Source of the DNA: Alkalibacter mobilis
GTDB lineage: Bacteria > Bacillota > Clostridia > Eubacteriales > Alkalibacteraceae
Length of the DNA: 37,600 nt
Assembly: GCF_015594845.1 (NCBI RefSeq)
Contig: NZ_JADNRK010000021.1
Location: forward strand, 1 to 37,600
Reading direction: 5' to 3'
In this document: piece by piece, positions 1 to 7,498 of the stretch
Position numbering within the stretch: the first letter of the stretch is position 1
How the letters are laid out: each line of letters starts with the position of its first letter
Notes under the pieces: generated by a model
The model's database searches: none
What the model saw: only the letters and a program-made list of their open reading frames with translations
What the model was told of the DNA's origin: nothing
Program-made: the position numbers and the translations under genes

Positions 1-126
1 TACACCTTTAGGTGCATAATCTTATTATACAGTTGGTGGCTCTCACCATGGAACAGGTGGCTCAATTCCGTGAACAGACTTGCTCTATTCTATGGAAAAG
101 CTGGCTCTATCCCATGGTTATATACA
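1..126. mobile_element. terminal segment of an IS21-like insertion sequence
   Basis: No ORF fits this stretch. It carries four related 17-base repeats at about 22-base spacing (35-117), the kind of multiple terminal repeat found in IS21-family ends. On the plus strand the element appears to finish with CA at 125-126, so on the other strand it would begin TGTATATAACC, matching the TG...CA termini of that family. The SfsA reading frame loses its similarity at exactly this point. The transposase genes would lie outside the window to the left. The family assignment is inferred from repeat architecture only. Confidence 0.6.
35..117 (+). repeat. four tandem-spaced 17-base repeats (IS terminal repeats)
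   Basis: The copies are GGTGGCTCTCACCATGG (35-51), GGTGGCTCAATTCCGTG (56-72), CTTGCTCTATTCTATGG (79-95) and CTGGCTCTATCCCATGG (101-117). Start-to-start distances are 21, 23 and 22 bases, about two helical turns, as expected for repeated transposase binding sites. The shared core is TGGCTC followed six or so bases later by ATGG. Confidence 0.75.
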
Positions 127-705
127 GTCTGTAAGAACATTAGGCCTGAACTCCCAGGGATAATTCATCTGAACAAGAAAGAACACGTAGTTTTTGTATC
201 CTTCCTTTTGTAATGAAGTCAGCTCCTTGATATGCTTGCTTCCTCTGTCAGTAGGTGCATCGGGGAATTTAGCTATCTTGTTATCTTCCAAAGTGACACC
301 TTTCACTTCGATAAAACCGGTTGACTCTCTGGTTTCATAATAAAAATCAAATCGCGACTTCCCCATTCCAACCTCAGGCTTCAAGAAATGTATGTCTGTT
401 AATTCCGTTATCTTTTTATTTAGTATCCCTTCTTCCACTACCTTGTTTGGGATTTGAGAATCTATGTTTATCAGAACTTCTTTATCTAAAATCCTCTTTT
501 CTACGCCAATCAAATCAAACCTTGTCTTTCTATTAGGATTTTCAGACTTGTCAAGATAAACCTTGGCTCCGTGCAATAAGATTTCTTTGCATCTACCAGT
601 ATTTTTAACATGTACGGTTTCAATTTTGTCATCGACAACAACATTCGCAATAAATCTATTCGGTCTGTCCACGAATTGTCCCTCGTGTATATTTCTGTAT
701 TTCAT
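118..705 (-). CDS. sfsA: SfsA family protein, C-terminally truncated by an IS
   Basis: The protein (195 residues) matches SfsA, the 'sugar fermentation stimulation' family, which has a nuclease-like fold and reported nucleic acid binding. Visible family motifs are NTGRCKE near residue 35, SRFDFYYE near residue 117, the core FIEVKGVTL, and FPDAPTDRGSKHIKEL. Family members are usually about 230 residues. Here the chain reaches the FxPN...TD motif and then ends with Cys-Ile-stop, and those last codons fall in the IS-like end sequence. About 35-45 residues are therefore missing, and the gene is probably damaged. The ATG at 705 has an AGGA site overlapping the stop of the transporter gene upstream, 4 bases away, so the two are co-transcribed. 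Confidence 0.85.
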   Translation of the reverse strand: MKYRNIHEGQFVDRPNRFIANVVVDDKIETVHVKNTGRCKEILLHGAKVYLDKSENPNRKTRFDLIGVEKRILDKEVLINIDSQIPNKVVEEGILNKKITELTDIHFLKPEVGMGKSRFDFYYETRESTGFIEVKGVTLEDNKIAKFPDAPTDRGSKHIKELTSLQKEGYKNYVFFLVQMNYPWEFRPNVLTDCI

Positions 706-709
706 AATA

Positions 710-2104
710 TCATTTCCTATTCAAAATATTTTGCATTTCAATAACTTTTTCCTTGTTCAATGAGTATTTAAAAACAGATACCATTGATGCTATAAAACTG
801 ATAGCTGAACCAAAGCCAATAACCAAACCCATTGTTATGGCTGTGGTGTCAGTTTGAAAAGCCAAATCAGAATCAAAACCGATAATTTGCAGAATCCATC
901 CTATCAATAATAAAGTTATGGACTGGGACAGTTTATAAAACATGGTCAGAAATCCGTAATAACTTCCTTCCGCCCTTTTTCCCGAGTTGACTTCGTCAAA
1001 ATCTATCACATCAGCCATCATGGAAAGAGGCAGTGTGAACAGACCTGATGTTCCGAATCCTGCAAGCAATGCAAAAGGGATGAAAAAAATTATGCTGCCG
1101 CTTACGGCATCCTTTGCGAAAGTCAATACAGCAAAAAATAGACAACTAACAAGACTCATGCCTATTCCCAATATCATTGATGGCCTTTTGTCTAACTTTT
1201 GGCTGATTTTAAACCAAATCGGCTGAGCCAGAATGGAAACTGCAAACTGGATCCCTACAATGGCTGCAATCTGTTGACTATTTAGAAAAAAAGTATACGT
1301 AAAAACATGCAGTCCCATATTCGCAATCAAAGCTGATGCTATATTGTTGAACATATATGAGAATGAAACTGCCCTGAATGCTGAATTCATAAAAATAGTC
1401 TTAAACTCGTTCAAAAGTTCAACAAAACTCAATTTCCTTGCTTTTTCATCTATTTTTTCGTTTATTACCGGTATGTACTTTTTCGTAGTACCAAAACAAA
1501 TGACTGAAAAGAAAATAATTATTACTGATGAAAAGAAACCCATTTTGCTATATGAGTCAGGATTTAATTGTCCAGCCGGAAACAAGCCGGTTGGTCTAAA
1601 AAACACATACATTCCAAAAACAGAAACGAACGCCAAGCCCAACAAGAAAAATATTGTCTTTACACCTTGTATTTCAGTTCTTTCATTATAATCGTCAGAC
1701 AACTCCGCTCCAAGTGCTGTATACGGTGTCACATAGATGGTGCTGAATGTTTTTATCGTCAATAGTAGAAGCACGATCAATCCGAATTTTAGAGGCAGCA
1801 CCATTTCCTTGTCCAAATTCCACAATAAGAGATTGGCAGCTGCCATGCCGGCACCACCTATCAAAATATACTGGTGTCTTCTTCCAAATCTTTTCGACCT
1901 TGTAATATCTGAAATGTGTCCCATCAACGGGTCGGTCAAAGCATCCCATATGATACTCGTACTCATAGCTATTCCTATCATGGACCCGGGTATATCAAGT
2001 ATTGCCGTACAATAAAAAACCAGGTAAGTCCCAATCACCTGATTGATTACACCAGTACTGAAATTTCCCGTTCCGTATCCAATTTTGTCTTTAAAAGGTA
2101 TCAT
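710..2104 (-). CDS. GPH-family (MelB-like) MFS sugar/cation symporter
   Basis: A 464-residue polytopic membrane protein of the glycoside-pentoside-hexuronide:cation symporter family (MFS_2). The N-terminal half shows the family pattern DALTDPLMGHISD followed by RSKRFGRRHQYIL, the conserved loop after helix 2. About twelve hydrophobic helices follow, with a central basic cytoplasmic loop near residues 215-235. It should import a glycoside, pentose or uronide with Na+ or H+, but the substrate cannot be read from sequence. No sugar hydrolase or kinase is adjacent; its only partner is the truncated sfsA, 4 bases downstream. The start at 2104 has AGGTGAG just upstream. Confidence 0.85.
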   Translation of the reverse strand: MIPFKDKIGYGTGNFSTGVINQVIGTYLVFYCTAILDIPGSMIGIAMSTSIIWDALTDPLMGHISDITRSKRFGRRHQYILIGGAGMAAANLLLWNLDKEMVLPLKFGLIVLLLLTIKTFSTIYVTPYTALGAELSDDYNERTEIQGVKTIFFLLGLAFVSVFGMYVFFRPTGLFPAGQLNPDSYSKMGFFSSVIIIFFSVICFGTTKKYIPVINEKIDEKARKLSFVELLNEFKTIFMNSAFRAVSFSYMFNNIASALIANMGLHVFTYTFFLNSQQIAAIVGIQFAVSILAQPIWFKISQKLDKRPSMILGIGMSLVSCLFFAVLTFAKDAVSGSIIFFIPFALLAGFGTSGLFTLPLSMMADVIDFDEVNSGKRAEGSYYGFLTMFYKLSQSITLLLIGWILQIIGFDSDLAFQTDTTAITMGLVIGFGSAISFIASMVSVFKYSLNKEKVIEMQNILNRK

Positions 2105-2201
2105 TTCTCACCTGTGTGTTAATTATTCATATTTTTAATTTAAACTATCAAATTATTTTAGCACAATTTGATTTTTTTATCACGGTGTTTATATTGAAAT
2201 A

Positions 2202-2230
2202 TTGCTATAACGAGTTCTTTCATTTATAAT
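2202..2230 (+). promoter_or_regulatory. sigma-A-type promoter for the citrate synthase operon
   Basis: TTGCTA at 2202-2207 and TATAAT at 2225-2230 are separated by exactly 17 bases. Transcription from here would give a leader of about 80 bases before the citrate synthase start at 2317. No binding site for a known regulator was recognised in the leader. Confidence 0.6.
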
Positions 2231-2316
2231 AATCATATTGGAGTATTATGCATTTAATTCAAATTTTGCTAATATATTTTCATTTTTATAGAATTTCACA
2301 CTGGAGGTTGTGCAAC

Positions 2317-3651
2317 ATGTTGAAAGAATTAAGCCAGATGGCAGAAAAAAGTAGTTTTATAAGCCCTGACTTGTATACAAAGTACGAAGTTAAAAGAGGT
2401 CTGCGCGATATTACCGGTAAGGGCGTTCTTACGGGACTAACCGAAATTGGTGAGGTGCACTCCTATATAATTTGTGACAATGAAATGATCCCCGAGCCGG
2501 GAAGGCTTTTCTACAGAGGTATAGATGTTTCAGACTTGACAAAAGGATTTATGGAGGAGAATAGAAACGGATTCGAAGAAACAGTGTATTTGCTGCTTTT
2601 TGGAAATCTGCCTTCCAAGGATAAATTGGATGAATTTCAAAATCTTTTGTCCGATTTCCGAAGCCTTCCCCGTTCATTTGTTCGGGATATGATTCTAAAG
2701 GCTCCCAGCAAAGATGTCATGAACATGCTTGCCAGAAGCGTTTTAGCCCTATACAGCTATGATGACAATGCAGATGACATTTCAATTGAAAATGTTTTGA
2801 GACAAAGTCTTGGTTTGATAGCCCAGTTCCCTTTATTGGCTGTCTACAGCTATCAGGCAATCAACCATTATTATGGAAACAAGAGTCTTATCATACACAG
2901 CCCTCGAAAGGATTACTCTACTGCAGAAAATATTCTGCACCTTTTAAGGCCTGACAGTTCATTTACACCCTTGGAGGCAAAAATACTGGATTTATCACTT
3001 GTCTTACACGCCGAGCATGGTGGTGGAAATAATTCTACTTTTACAACTCATGTAGTAAGTTCAGCAGGAACTGACACATATTCATCAGTAGCTGCCGCAT
3101 TGAGTTCATTAAAAGGTCCCAGACATGGGGGTGCAAATATCAAAGTAGTCCAGATGTTTGACGATTTAAAAGCAAATGTCAAGGATTGGACAGACCATGA
3201 TCAAATCAAATCTTATTTGAAAAGCTTGCTTGACAAGGAAGCTTTTGACAAAACTGGACTGATTTATGGAATGGGTCATGCCGTTTATTCAATATCCGAC
3301 CCCCGCGCCGAAATCTTAAAAGCCCAGTGCCGTCAACTTGCAATCGATAAAGGTTTGGAAAATGAATTTGAATTGTACAAAAATGTCGAGATGTTGGCAC
3401 AGGAAGTTATCCAAGAAGAACGAAAAATATACAAAGGCGTAAGCGCCAATGTTGATTTTTATTCAGGTTTTATCTATAGAATGTTAAACTTGCCTGAAGA
3501 ACTTTTAACACCGATATTTGCTATATCTCGTATTGCCGGTTGGAGTGCCCACAGGATAGAAGAATTGGTCAACAAGGGCAAGATAATCCGTCCCGCATAC
3601 AAGAGCATATCTAAAAGATGTAATTACGTTAAACTGGAAAATAGAAAATAG
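2317..3651 (+). CDS. gltA: citrate synthase (Si type)
   Basis: Condenses oxaloacetate and acetyl-CoA to citrate. The catalytic elements are visible: LHAEHGGGNNSTF (first active-site His), GMGHAVYSISDPRA (second His) and NVDFYSGFIYRML (catalytic Asp), with RIAGWSAHRIEE near the C-terminus. At 444 residues it resembles clostridial citrate synthases. The frame is open from 2248, but GGAGG at 2303-2307 sits 9 bases before the ATG at 2317, and the earlier codons encode an unrelated hydrophobic stretch, so 2317 is the start. It is followed after 26 bases by two polyamine genes on the same strand. No aconitase or isocitrate dehydrogenase is nearby. Citrate in an anaerobe of this kind is probably for glutamate synthesis. 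Confidence 0.92.
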   Translation: MLKELSQMAEKSSFISPDLYTKYEVKRGLRDITGKGVLTGLTEIGEVHSYIICDNEMIPEPGRLFYRGIDVSDLTKGFMEENRNGFEETVYLLLFGNLPSKDKLDEFQNLLSDFRSLPRSFVRDMILKAPSKDVMNMLARSVLALYSYDDNADDISIENVLRQSLGLIAQFPLLAVYSYQAINHYYGNKSLIIHSPRKDYSTAENILHLLRPDSSFTPLEAKILDLSLVLHAEHGGGNNSTFTTHVVSSAGTDTYSSVAAALSSLKGPRHGGANIKVVQMFDDLKANVKDWTDHDQIKSYLKSLLDKEAFDKTGLIYGMGHAVYSISDPRAEILKAQCRQLAIDKGLENEFELYKNVEMLAQEVIQEERKIYKGVSANVDFYSGFIYRMLNLPEELLTPIFAISRIAGWSAHRIEELVNKGKIIRPAYKSISKRCNYVKLENRK

Positions 3652-3677
3652 AAAAGATATTCGAAGGAGGATTTACT

Positions 3678-4877
3678 ATGGGAAAAGCATTGATAATAGG
3701 AGCAGGCGGTGTTTCAAACGTCGTTGTACACAAGTGCTGCCAAAATTCAGACGTTTTTGAAGAAATCTGTTTGGCCAGCAGAACAAAATCAAAATGCGAC
3801 GCCATCGTTGCAGGACTTCCTGAAACTAAAACCAAGGTAACTACGGCTCAAGTGGATGCTGACAAAACGGAAGAAGTGGTGACACTTATAAGAAGCTTTG
3901 AACCTGATATAGTTATAAACGTAGCACTGCCTTACCAAGACTTGACAATAATGGATGCCTGTCTTGAAACGGGAGTGGATTATCTGGATACTGCAAATTA
4001 TGAACCGCCTGATGTGCCAAAGTTTGAATACAAATGGCAATGGGCTTACAAGGACAAGTTTGAAAAAGCTGGAATCACAGCATTATTGGGAAGCGGATTT
4101 GACCCGGGAGTAACAGGTGTATTTAGCGCCTATGCTCAAAAACATTACTTCGACGAGATCCACTACATTGATATCGTTGATGCAAATGCCGGTGATCACG
4201 GTTATCCATTCGCCACAAACTTCAACCCTGAAATCAACATTAGAGAAATTACGTCGAACGGAAGATATTACAAAGATGGAGAATGGATCGAAACCAAGCC
4301 ACTCGAAATCAAGAAAACCTACGATCTTCCAACTATTGGTGAAAAGGACATTTACCTTTTGTACCATGAAGAATTGGAATCACTTTCTAAAAATATTCGC
4401 GGAATCAAGCAAATCAGATTTTGGATGACATTTTCAGAAAAATACCTGACACATTTAAAAGTTCTTCAAAATGTTGGCATGACATCGATCGAACCAATAG
4501 AATTTGAAGGCAAGAAAATAGCTCCATTACATTTCTTGAAAGCAGTACTTCCAGATCCAGCATCATTAGGGCCTAGAACCAAAGGTAAAACAAATATCGG
4601 TTGCATCTTCCAAGGAATAAAAAATGGCGAACCCAAGACTTACTATGTTTATAATATATGCGATCATCAGGAAGCTTACAAAGAAGTCGGTTCTCAAGCG
4701 ATTTCGTACACTACCGGTGTTCCAGCAATGATAGGTGCGATGCTGATGCTAAAAGGAATATGGAAAAAACCCGGCGTTTTCAATGTCGAGGAATTCGATC
4801 CGGATCCATTTATGGATGCTTTGAATAAAAACGGTCTTCCCTGGCATGAGTCATTTGAACCAGTGTTGTTGGACTAG
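3678..4877 (+). CDS. carboxynorspermidine/carboxyspermidine dehydrogenase (saccharopine dehydrogenase family)
   Basis: A 399-residue member of the saccharopine dehydrogenase family with an N-terminal Rossmann motif (GKALIIGAGGVSNVV). The length, the DYLDTANYE and GSGFDPGVTGVFSAY motifs, and the direct coupling to an NspC-type decarboxylase 9 bases downstream identify it as carboxy(nor)spermidine dehydrogenase rather than a lysine-pathway enzyme. The enzyme reductively condenses aspartate semialdehyde with diaminopropane or putrescine using NADPH, giving carboxynorspermidine or carboxyspermidine. The start has AAGGAGG upstream. Which diamine is used in vivo cannot be told from sequence. Confidence 0.88.
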   Translation: MGKALIIGAGGVSNVVVHKCCQNSDVFEEICLASRTKSKCDAIVAGLPETKTKVTTAQVDADKTEEVVTLIRSFEPDIVINVALPYQDLTIMDACLETGVDYLDTANYEPPDVPKFEYKWQWAYKDKFEKAGITALLGSGFDPGVTGVFSAYAQKHYFDEIHYIDIVDANAGDHGYPFATNFNPEINIREITSNGRYYKDGEWIETKPLEIKKTYDLPTIGEKDIYLLYHEELESLSKNIRGIKQIRFWMTFSEKYLTHLKVLQNVGMTSIEPIEFEGKKIAPLHFLKAVLPDPASLGPRTKGKTNIGCIFQGIKNGEPKTYYVYNICDHQEAYKEVGSQAISYTTGVPAMIGAMLMLKGIWKKPGVFNVEEFDPDPFMDALNKNGLPWHESFEPVLLD

Positions 4878-4886
4878 GAGGTTTTC

Positions 4887-6026
4887 ATGGGAATAGATTT
4901 CGATAAGGTACCCACTCCATGCTATGTAGTGGATGAGAGTCTTATAAAAAAGAATCTTGAAACTCTAAAATCAGTTCAAGACAAAACAGGCTGTAAAATA
5001 TTATTGGCACTCAAGGGCTTTTCCATGCACTCCTTATTCCCCTTGATTGGTGAATATCTTAAAGGAATAACGGCAAGTTCCTTGTTTGAGGCGCGACTTG
5101 GCTTTGAAAAGATGGGAAAGGAAGTCCACGCTTATGCACCAGCTTTTGTTGAAGATGATTTTGAAGAACTTATGGGGTATGTTGATCATCTTGTTTTTAA
5201 TTCCTTCTCACAATGGATGAAATACAAACCCAAAATTGAAAGCAATAAAAACAAAAAAATCGAGTGTGGAATAAGGATAAATCCGCAGTACTCTGAAATT
5301 TCGACTCCGATTTATAACCCTTGCTACACTAATTCACGTCTTGGCGTAACACTGGAAAACTTTAGACCGGATCTGCTTGAAGGTATTCAAGGTCTGCATT
5401 TTCACACTATGTGCGAACAAAATTCCGATACACTCGAACGAACAATAAAAGTGATTGATGAAAAATTCGGTGAGTATTTAAAAGGGATGAAGTGGCTTAA
5501 TTTTGGTGGTGGCCACCATATTACACGAGATGATTACGATATTGAGAAACTGATCAAATCAATAAATTTTATGAAAGATAAATACGATCTCCAGATATAC
5601 TTAGAGCCCGGTGAGGCTATCGCTTTAAATACGGGATATTTGGTAGGCTCTGTTTTGGATATCGTAAACAACGGAATGGATATTGCTATTCTTGACGTGA
5701 GTGCTGCATGCCATATGCCTGACGTATTGGAGATGCCTTATAGACCGAATATAATTGGATCCGAATTGCCGGGAATCTATCCGCATACCTACCGACTGGG
5801 CGGCAATACGTGTTTGGCCGGAGACATAATAGGAGATTACTCGTTCAAAGAACCCTTAAAACCCGGAGATAAACTGGTGTTTTGTGACATGGCTCACTAT
5901 ACCATGGTGAAAAACAACATGTTCAACGGTGTCAACCTTCCTTCCATAGCTACACATTCTGAAACGGAGGGTTTAAAAATCATTAGAAAATTTCATTTTG
6001 AAGACTACGCCAACAGATTATCATAA
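4887..6026 (+). CDS. nspC: carboxynorspermidine decarboxylase
   Basis: A PLP enzyme of the alanine racemase-fold (fold III) decarboxylase group, 379 residues. The PLP lysine lies in LLALKGFSM (about residue 43), the phosphate-binding glycine loop in NFGGGHHITRDD, and LEPGEAIALNTG and GNTCLAGD carry substrate and dimer-interface residues. It removes the carboxyl group from carboxy(nor)spermidine to yield norspermidine or spermidine, completing the S-adenosylmethionine-independent polyamine route begun by the preceding gene. AGGAGG precedes its ATG, and the 9-base gap to the dehydrogenase indicates translational coupling. Confidence 0.92.
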   Translation: MGIDFDKVPTPCYVVDESLIKKNLETLKSVQDKTGCKILLALKGFSMHSLFPLIGEYLKGITASSLFEARLGFEKMGKEVHAYAPAFVEDDFEELMGYVDHLVFNSFSQWMKYKPKIESNKNKKIECGIRINPQYSEISTPIYNPCYTNSRLGVTLENFRPDLLEGIQGLHFHTMCEQNSDTLERTIKVIDEKFGEYLKGMKWLNFGGGHHITRDDYDIEKLIKSINFMKDKYDLQIYLEPGEAIALNTGYLVGSVLDIVNNGMDIAILDVSAACHMPDVLEMPYRPNIIGSELPGIYPHTYRLGGNTCLAGDIIGDYSFKEPLKPGDKLVFCDMAHYTMVKNNMFNGVNLPSIATHSETEGLKIIRKFHFEDYANRLS

Positions 6027-6030
6027 AAAA

Positions 6031-6060
6031 CAGCCGAGAACAGAACAACTGTCTCGGCTG
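6031..6060. terminator. hairpin between nspC and trmB
   Basis: CAGCCGAGA (6031-6039) pairs with TCTCGGCTG (6052-6060), and inner CAG/CTG can extend the stem. Six A residues precede it, so the canonical T-tract lies on the minus strand; on the plus strand only ATTTA follows. For nspC it is therefore a weak terminator or attenuator, immediately ahead of the trmB ribosome binding site. Confidence 0.55.
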
Positions 6061-6075
6061 ATTTAAGGAGAAAAA

Positions 6076-6714
6076 ATGAGACTACGAAAAAAACCCTGGG
6101 CCGAACCTGAAATGAGACTTGATAACAAGGTGATATTCACTCCGTCGGACCTTAAGGGTAAATGGAAAAATGAATTCGGAAATTCAAATCCAATTTGTTT
6201 GGAGATTGGCAGTGGCAAAGGTAAATTTATAACCGAATTGGCTCTGGCTAACCCAGATGTCAATTACATTGCTCTAGATTATCAAAATGAAGTCCTTGTA
6301 TATATGCTTCGAAAAGCGAATTCCATGGAATTGAACAACCTGAGGATCATCCCATCAAAAGCCGATTTCATCGATGAATATTTTGATGCAAATGAAATAA
6401 CAAAAATTTTTATTAATTTCTGCAATCCTTGGCCCAAGACACGACATCAGAAAAGGCGTCTTACACATTCTGTTTTTTTGCAGAAATACAGGAAATTTTT
6501 AACGAACAAGGGTACCCTCCAACTTAAAACCGACGATCAGGGACTTTTTCTTGACAGCTTGGATTATTTAAAGGCCGAAGGGTTTGTGGATATTAAAGTC
6601 ATCCACGATCTTTACAAAGAAATGATCCCGGATAATATCACTACTGAATATGAAGAAAAATTTCACGGCCAGGGAATAAAAATACGCTACGGATTATTCG
6701 AAAACCAAACTTGA
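6076..6714 (+). CDS. trmB: tRNA (guanosine(46)-N7)-methyltransferase
   Basis: A 212-residue SAM-dependent methyltransferase that makes m7G46 in the tRNA variable loop. The SAM-binding motif LEIGSGKGKFITELA lies near residues 43-57, and the family signature NPWPKTRHQKRRLTH near residue 118. In many TrmB proteins the signature begins DPWPK; here the first residue is Asn. The C-terminal part contains TDDQGLF and the TEYEEKF motif. AAGGAG at 6065-6070 sets the ATG at 6076. It ends one base before the stop of the convergent DUF1295 gene, and no separate terminator is seen between them. Confidence 0.93.
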   Translation: MRLRKKPWAEPEMRLDNKVIFTPSDLKGKWKNEFGNSNPICLEIGSGKGKFITELALANPDVNYIALDYQNEVLVYMLRKANSMELNNLRIIPSKADFIDEYFDANEITKIFINFCNPWPKTRHQKRRLTHSVFLQKYRKFLTNKGTLQLKTDDQGLFLDSLDYLKAEGFVDIKVIHDLYKEMIPDNITTEYEEKFHGQGIKIRYGLFENQT

Positions 6715-6715
6715 T

Positions 6716-7489
6716 TTACATTTTTTTGGGAATCCAAGGGAAGAATTTGTTTGTCACTTTGGCATACTCTCTAAATTCTTCTCTTTTCATATATTTTTTT
6801 TCAAGCAATGGAACTCCCGATACAAACAATAACAAATAAGTAATGGTCGCGGGGCTTACTATCAACCACATATCACGTACAGATACTACAGCAACTAAAA
6901 ATATTCCCCACCACATAGTCGCTTCTCCAAAATAATTAGGATGCCTGGTATACTTCCATAGACCGTACTTCATAACCCTCCCCTTGTTATTCGCATCTTT
7001 GACAAACTGCCTTAACTGATAATCGCCAACAGCCTCAAAATAAAACCCTATTATCCAAATTAGCGCTCCAATGTATGATAGAAAACCTATTTTACCCGGT
7101 ACCATCAAATTTACAGTTATGATTGGCAAAGCAATGATATATTGCAATAATCCTTGAACAAAAAATACGTTAAAGTACGCTTTCAAATAATAATTGCTCT
7201 CGCCCCATTTTTTTCTCATATCAACATATCTATAATCTTCAGGTTTTCCCCAGTTTCTGATGGAAATGTAAAAAAACAATCTTAGCCCCCACGCAGCCAC
7301 AAAAAATGTGGTCAACATTGCCCGCTGAGTATAAATATCCCCCCTTAAAAGAGAATAAATGGCCAGAAATACAAAACCAGGTCCCCACGCAATGTCAACA
7401 ATGGAATTGTTTCTCCTAATTTGAGCCAAAATAAAAACCACTCCAAAATATGCTAAAACTACAAATCCTGCTTCCAGATACAAATTCAT
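6716..7489 (-). CDS. DUF1295 membrane protein (steroid 5-alpha-reductase/ICMT-like fold)
   Basis: About 257 residues with roughly six hydrophobic segments. The C-terminal signature [19 protein letters not shown] is the nucleotide-binding motif shared by DUF1295, sterol reductases and isoprenylcysteine methyltransferases. Family members are thought to reduce or methylate lipid-like substrates, but this branch has no firm biochemical role. The first ATG in frame (7495) directly abuts the GAGGG Shine-Dalgarno, whereas the ATG at 7489 is 6 bases from it, so 7489 is preferred. It is the last gene of a three-gene operon with a DAK2-DegV fusion and a DUF2177 protein, which points to lipid or membrane modification. 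Confidence 0.8.
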   Translation of the reverse strand: MNLYLEAGFVVLAYFGVVFILAQIRRNNSIVDIAWGPGFVFLAIYSLLRGDIYTQRAMLTTFFVAAWGLRLFFYISIRNWGKPEDYRYVDMRKKWGESNYYLKAYFNVFFVQGLLQYIIALPIITVNLMVPGKIGFLSYIGALIWIIGFYFEAVGDYQLRQFVKDANNKGRVMKYGLWKYTRHPNYFGEATMWWGIFLVAVVSVRDMWLIVSPATITYLLLFVSGVPLLEKKYMKREEFREYAKVTNKFFPWIPKKM

Positions 7490-7498
7490 TACCATCCC

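Noticed and set aside
2248-2316. Upstream extension of the citrate synthase ORF
   Set aside because: The extra 23 residues are hydrophobic and unlike the family, while GGAGG lies just before the ATG at 2317.
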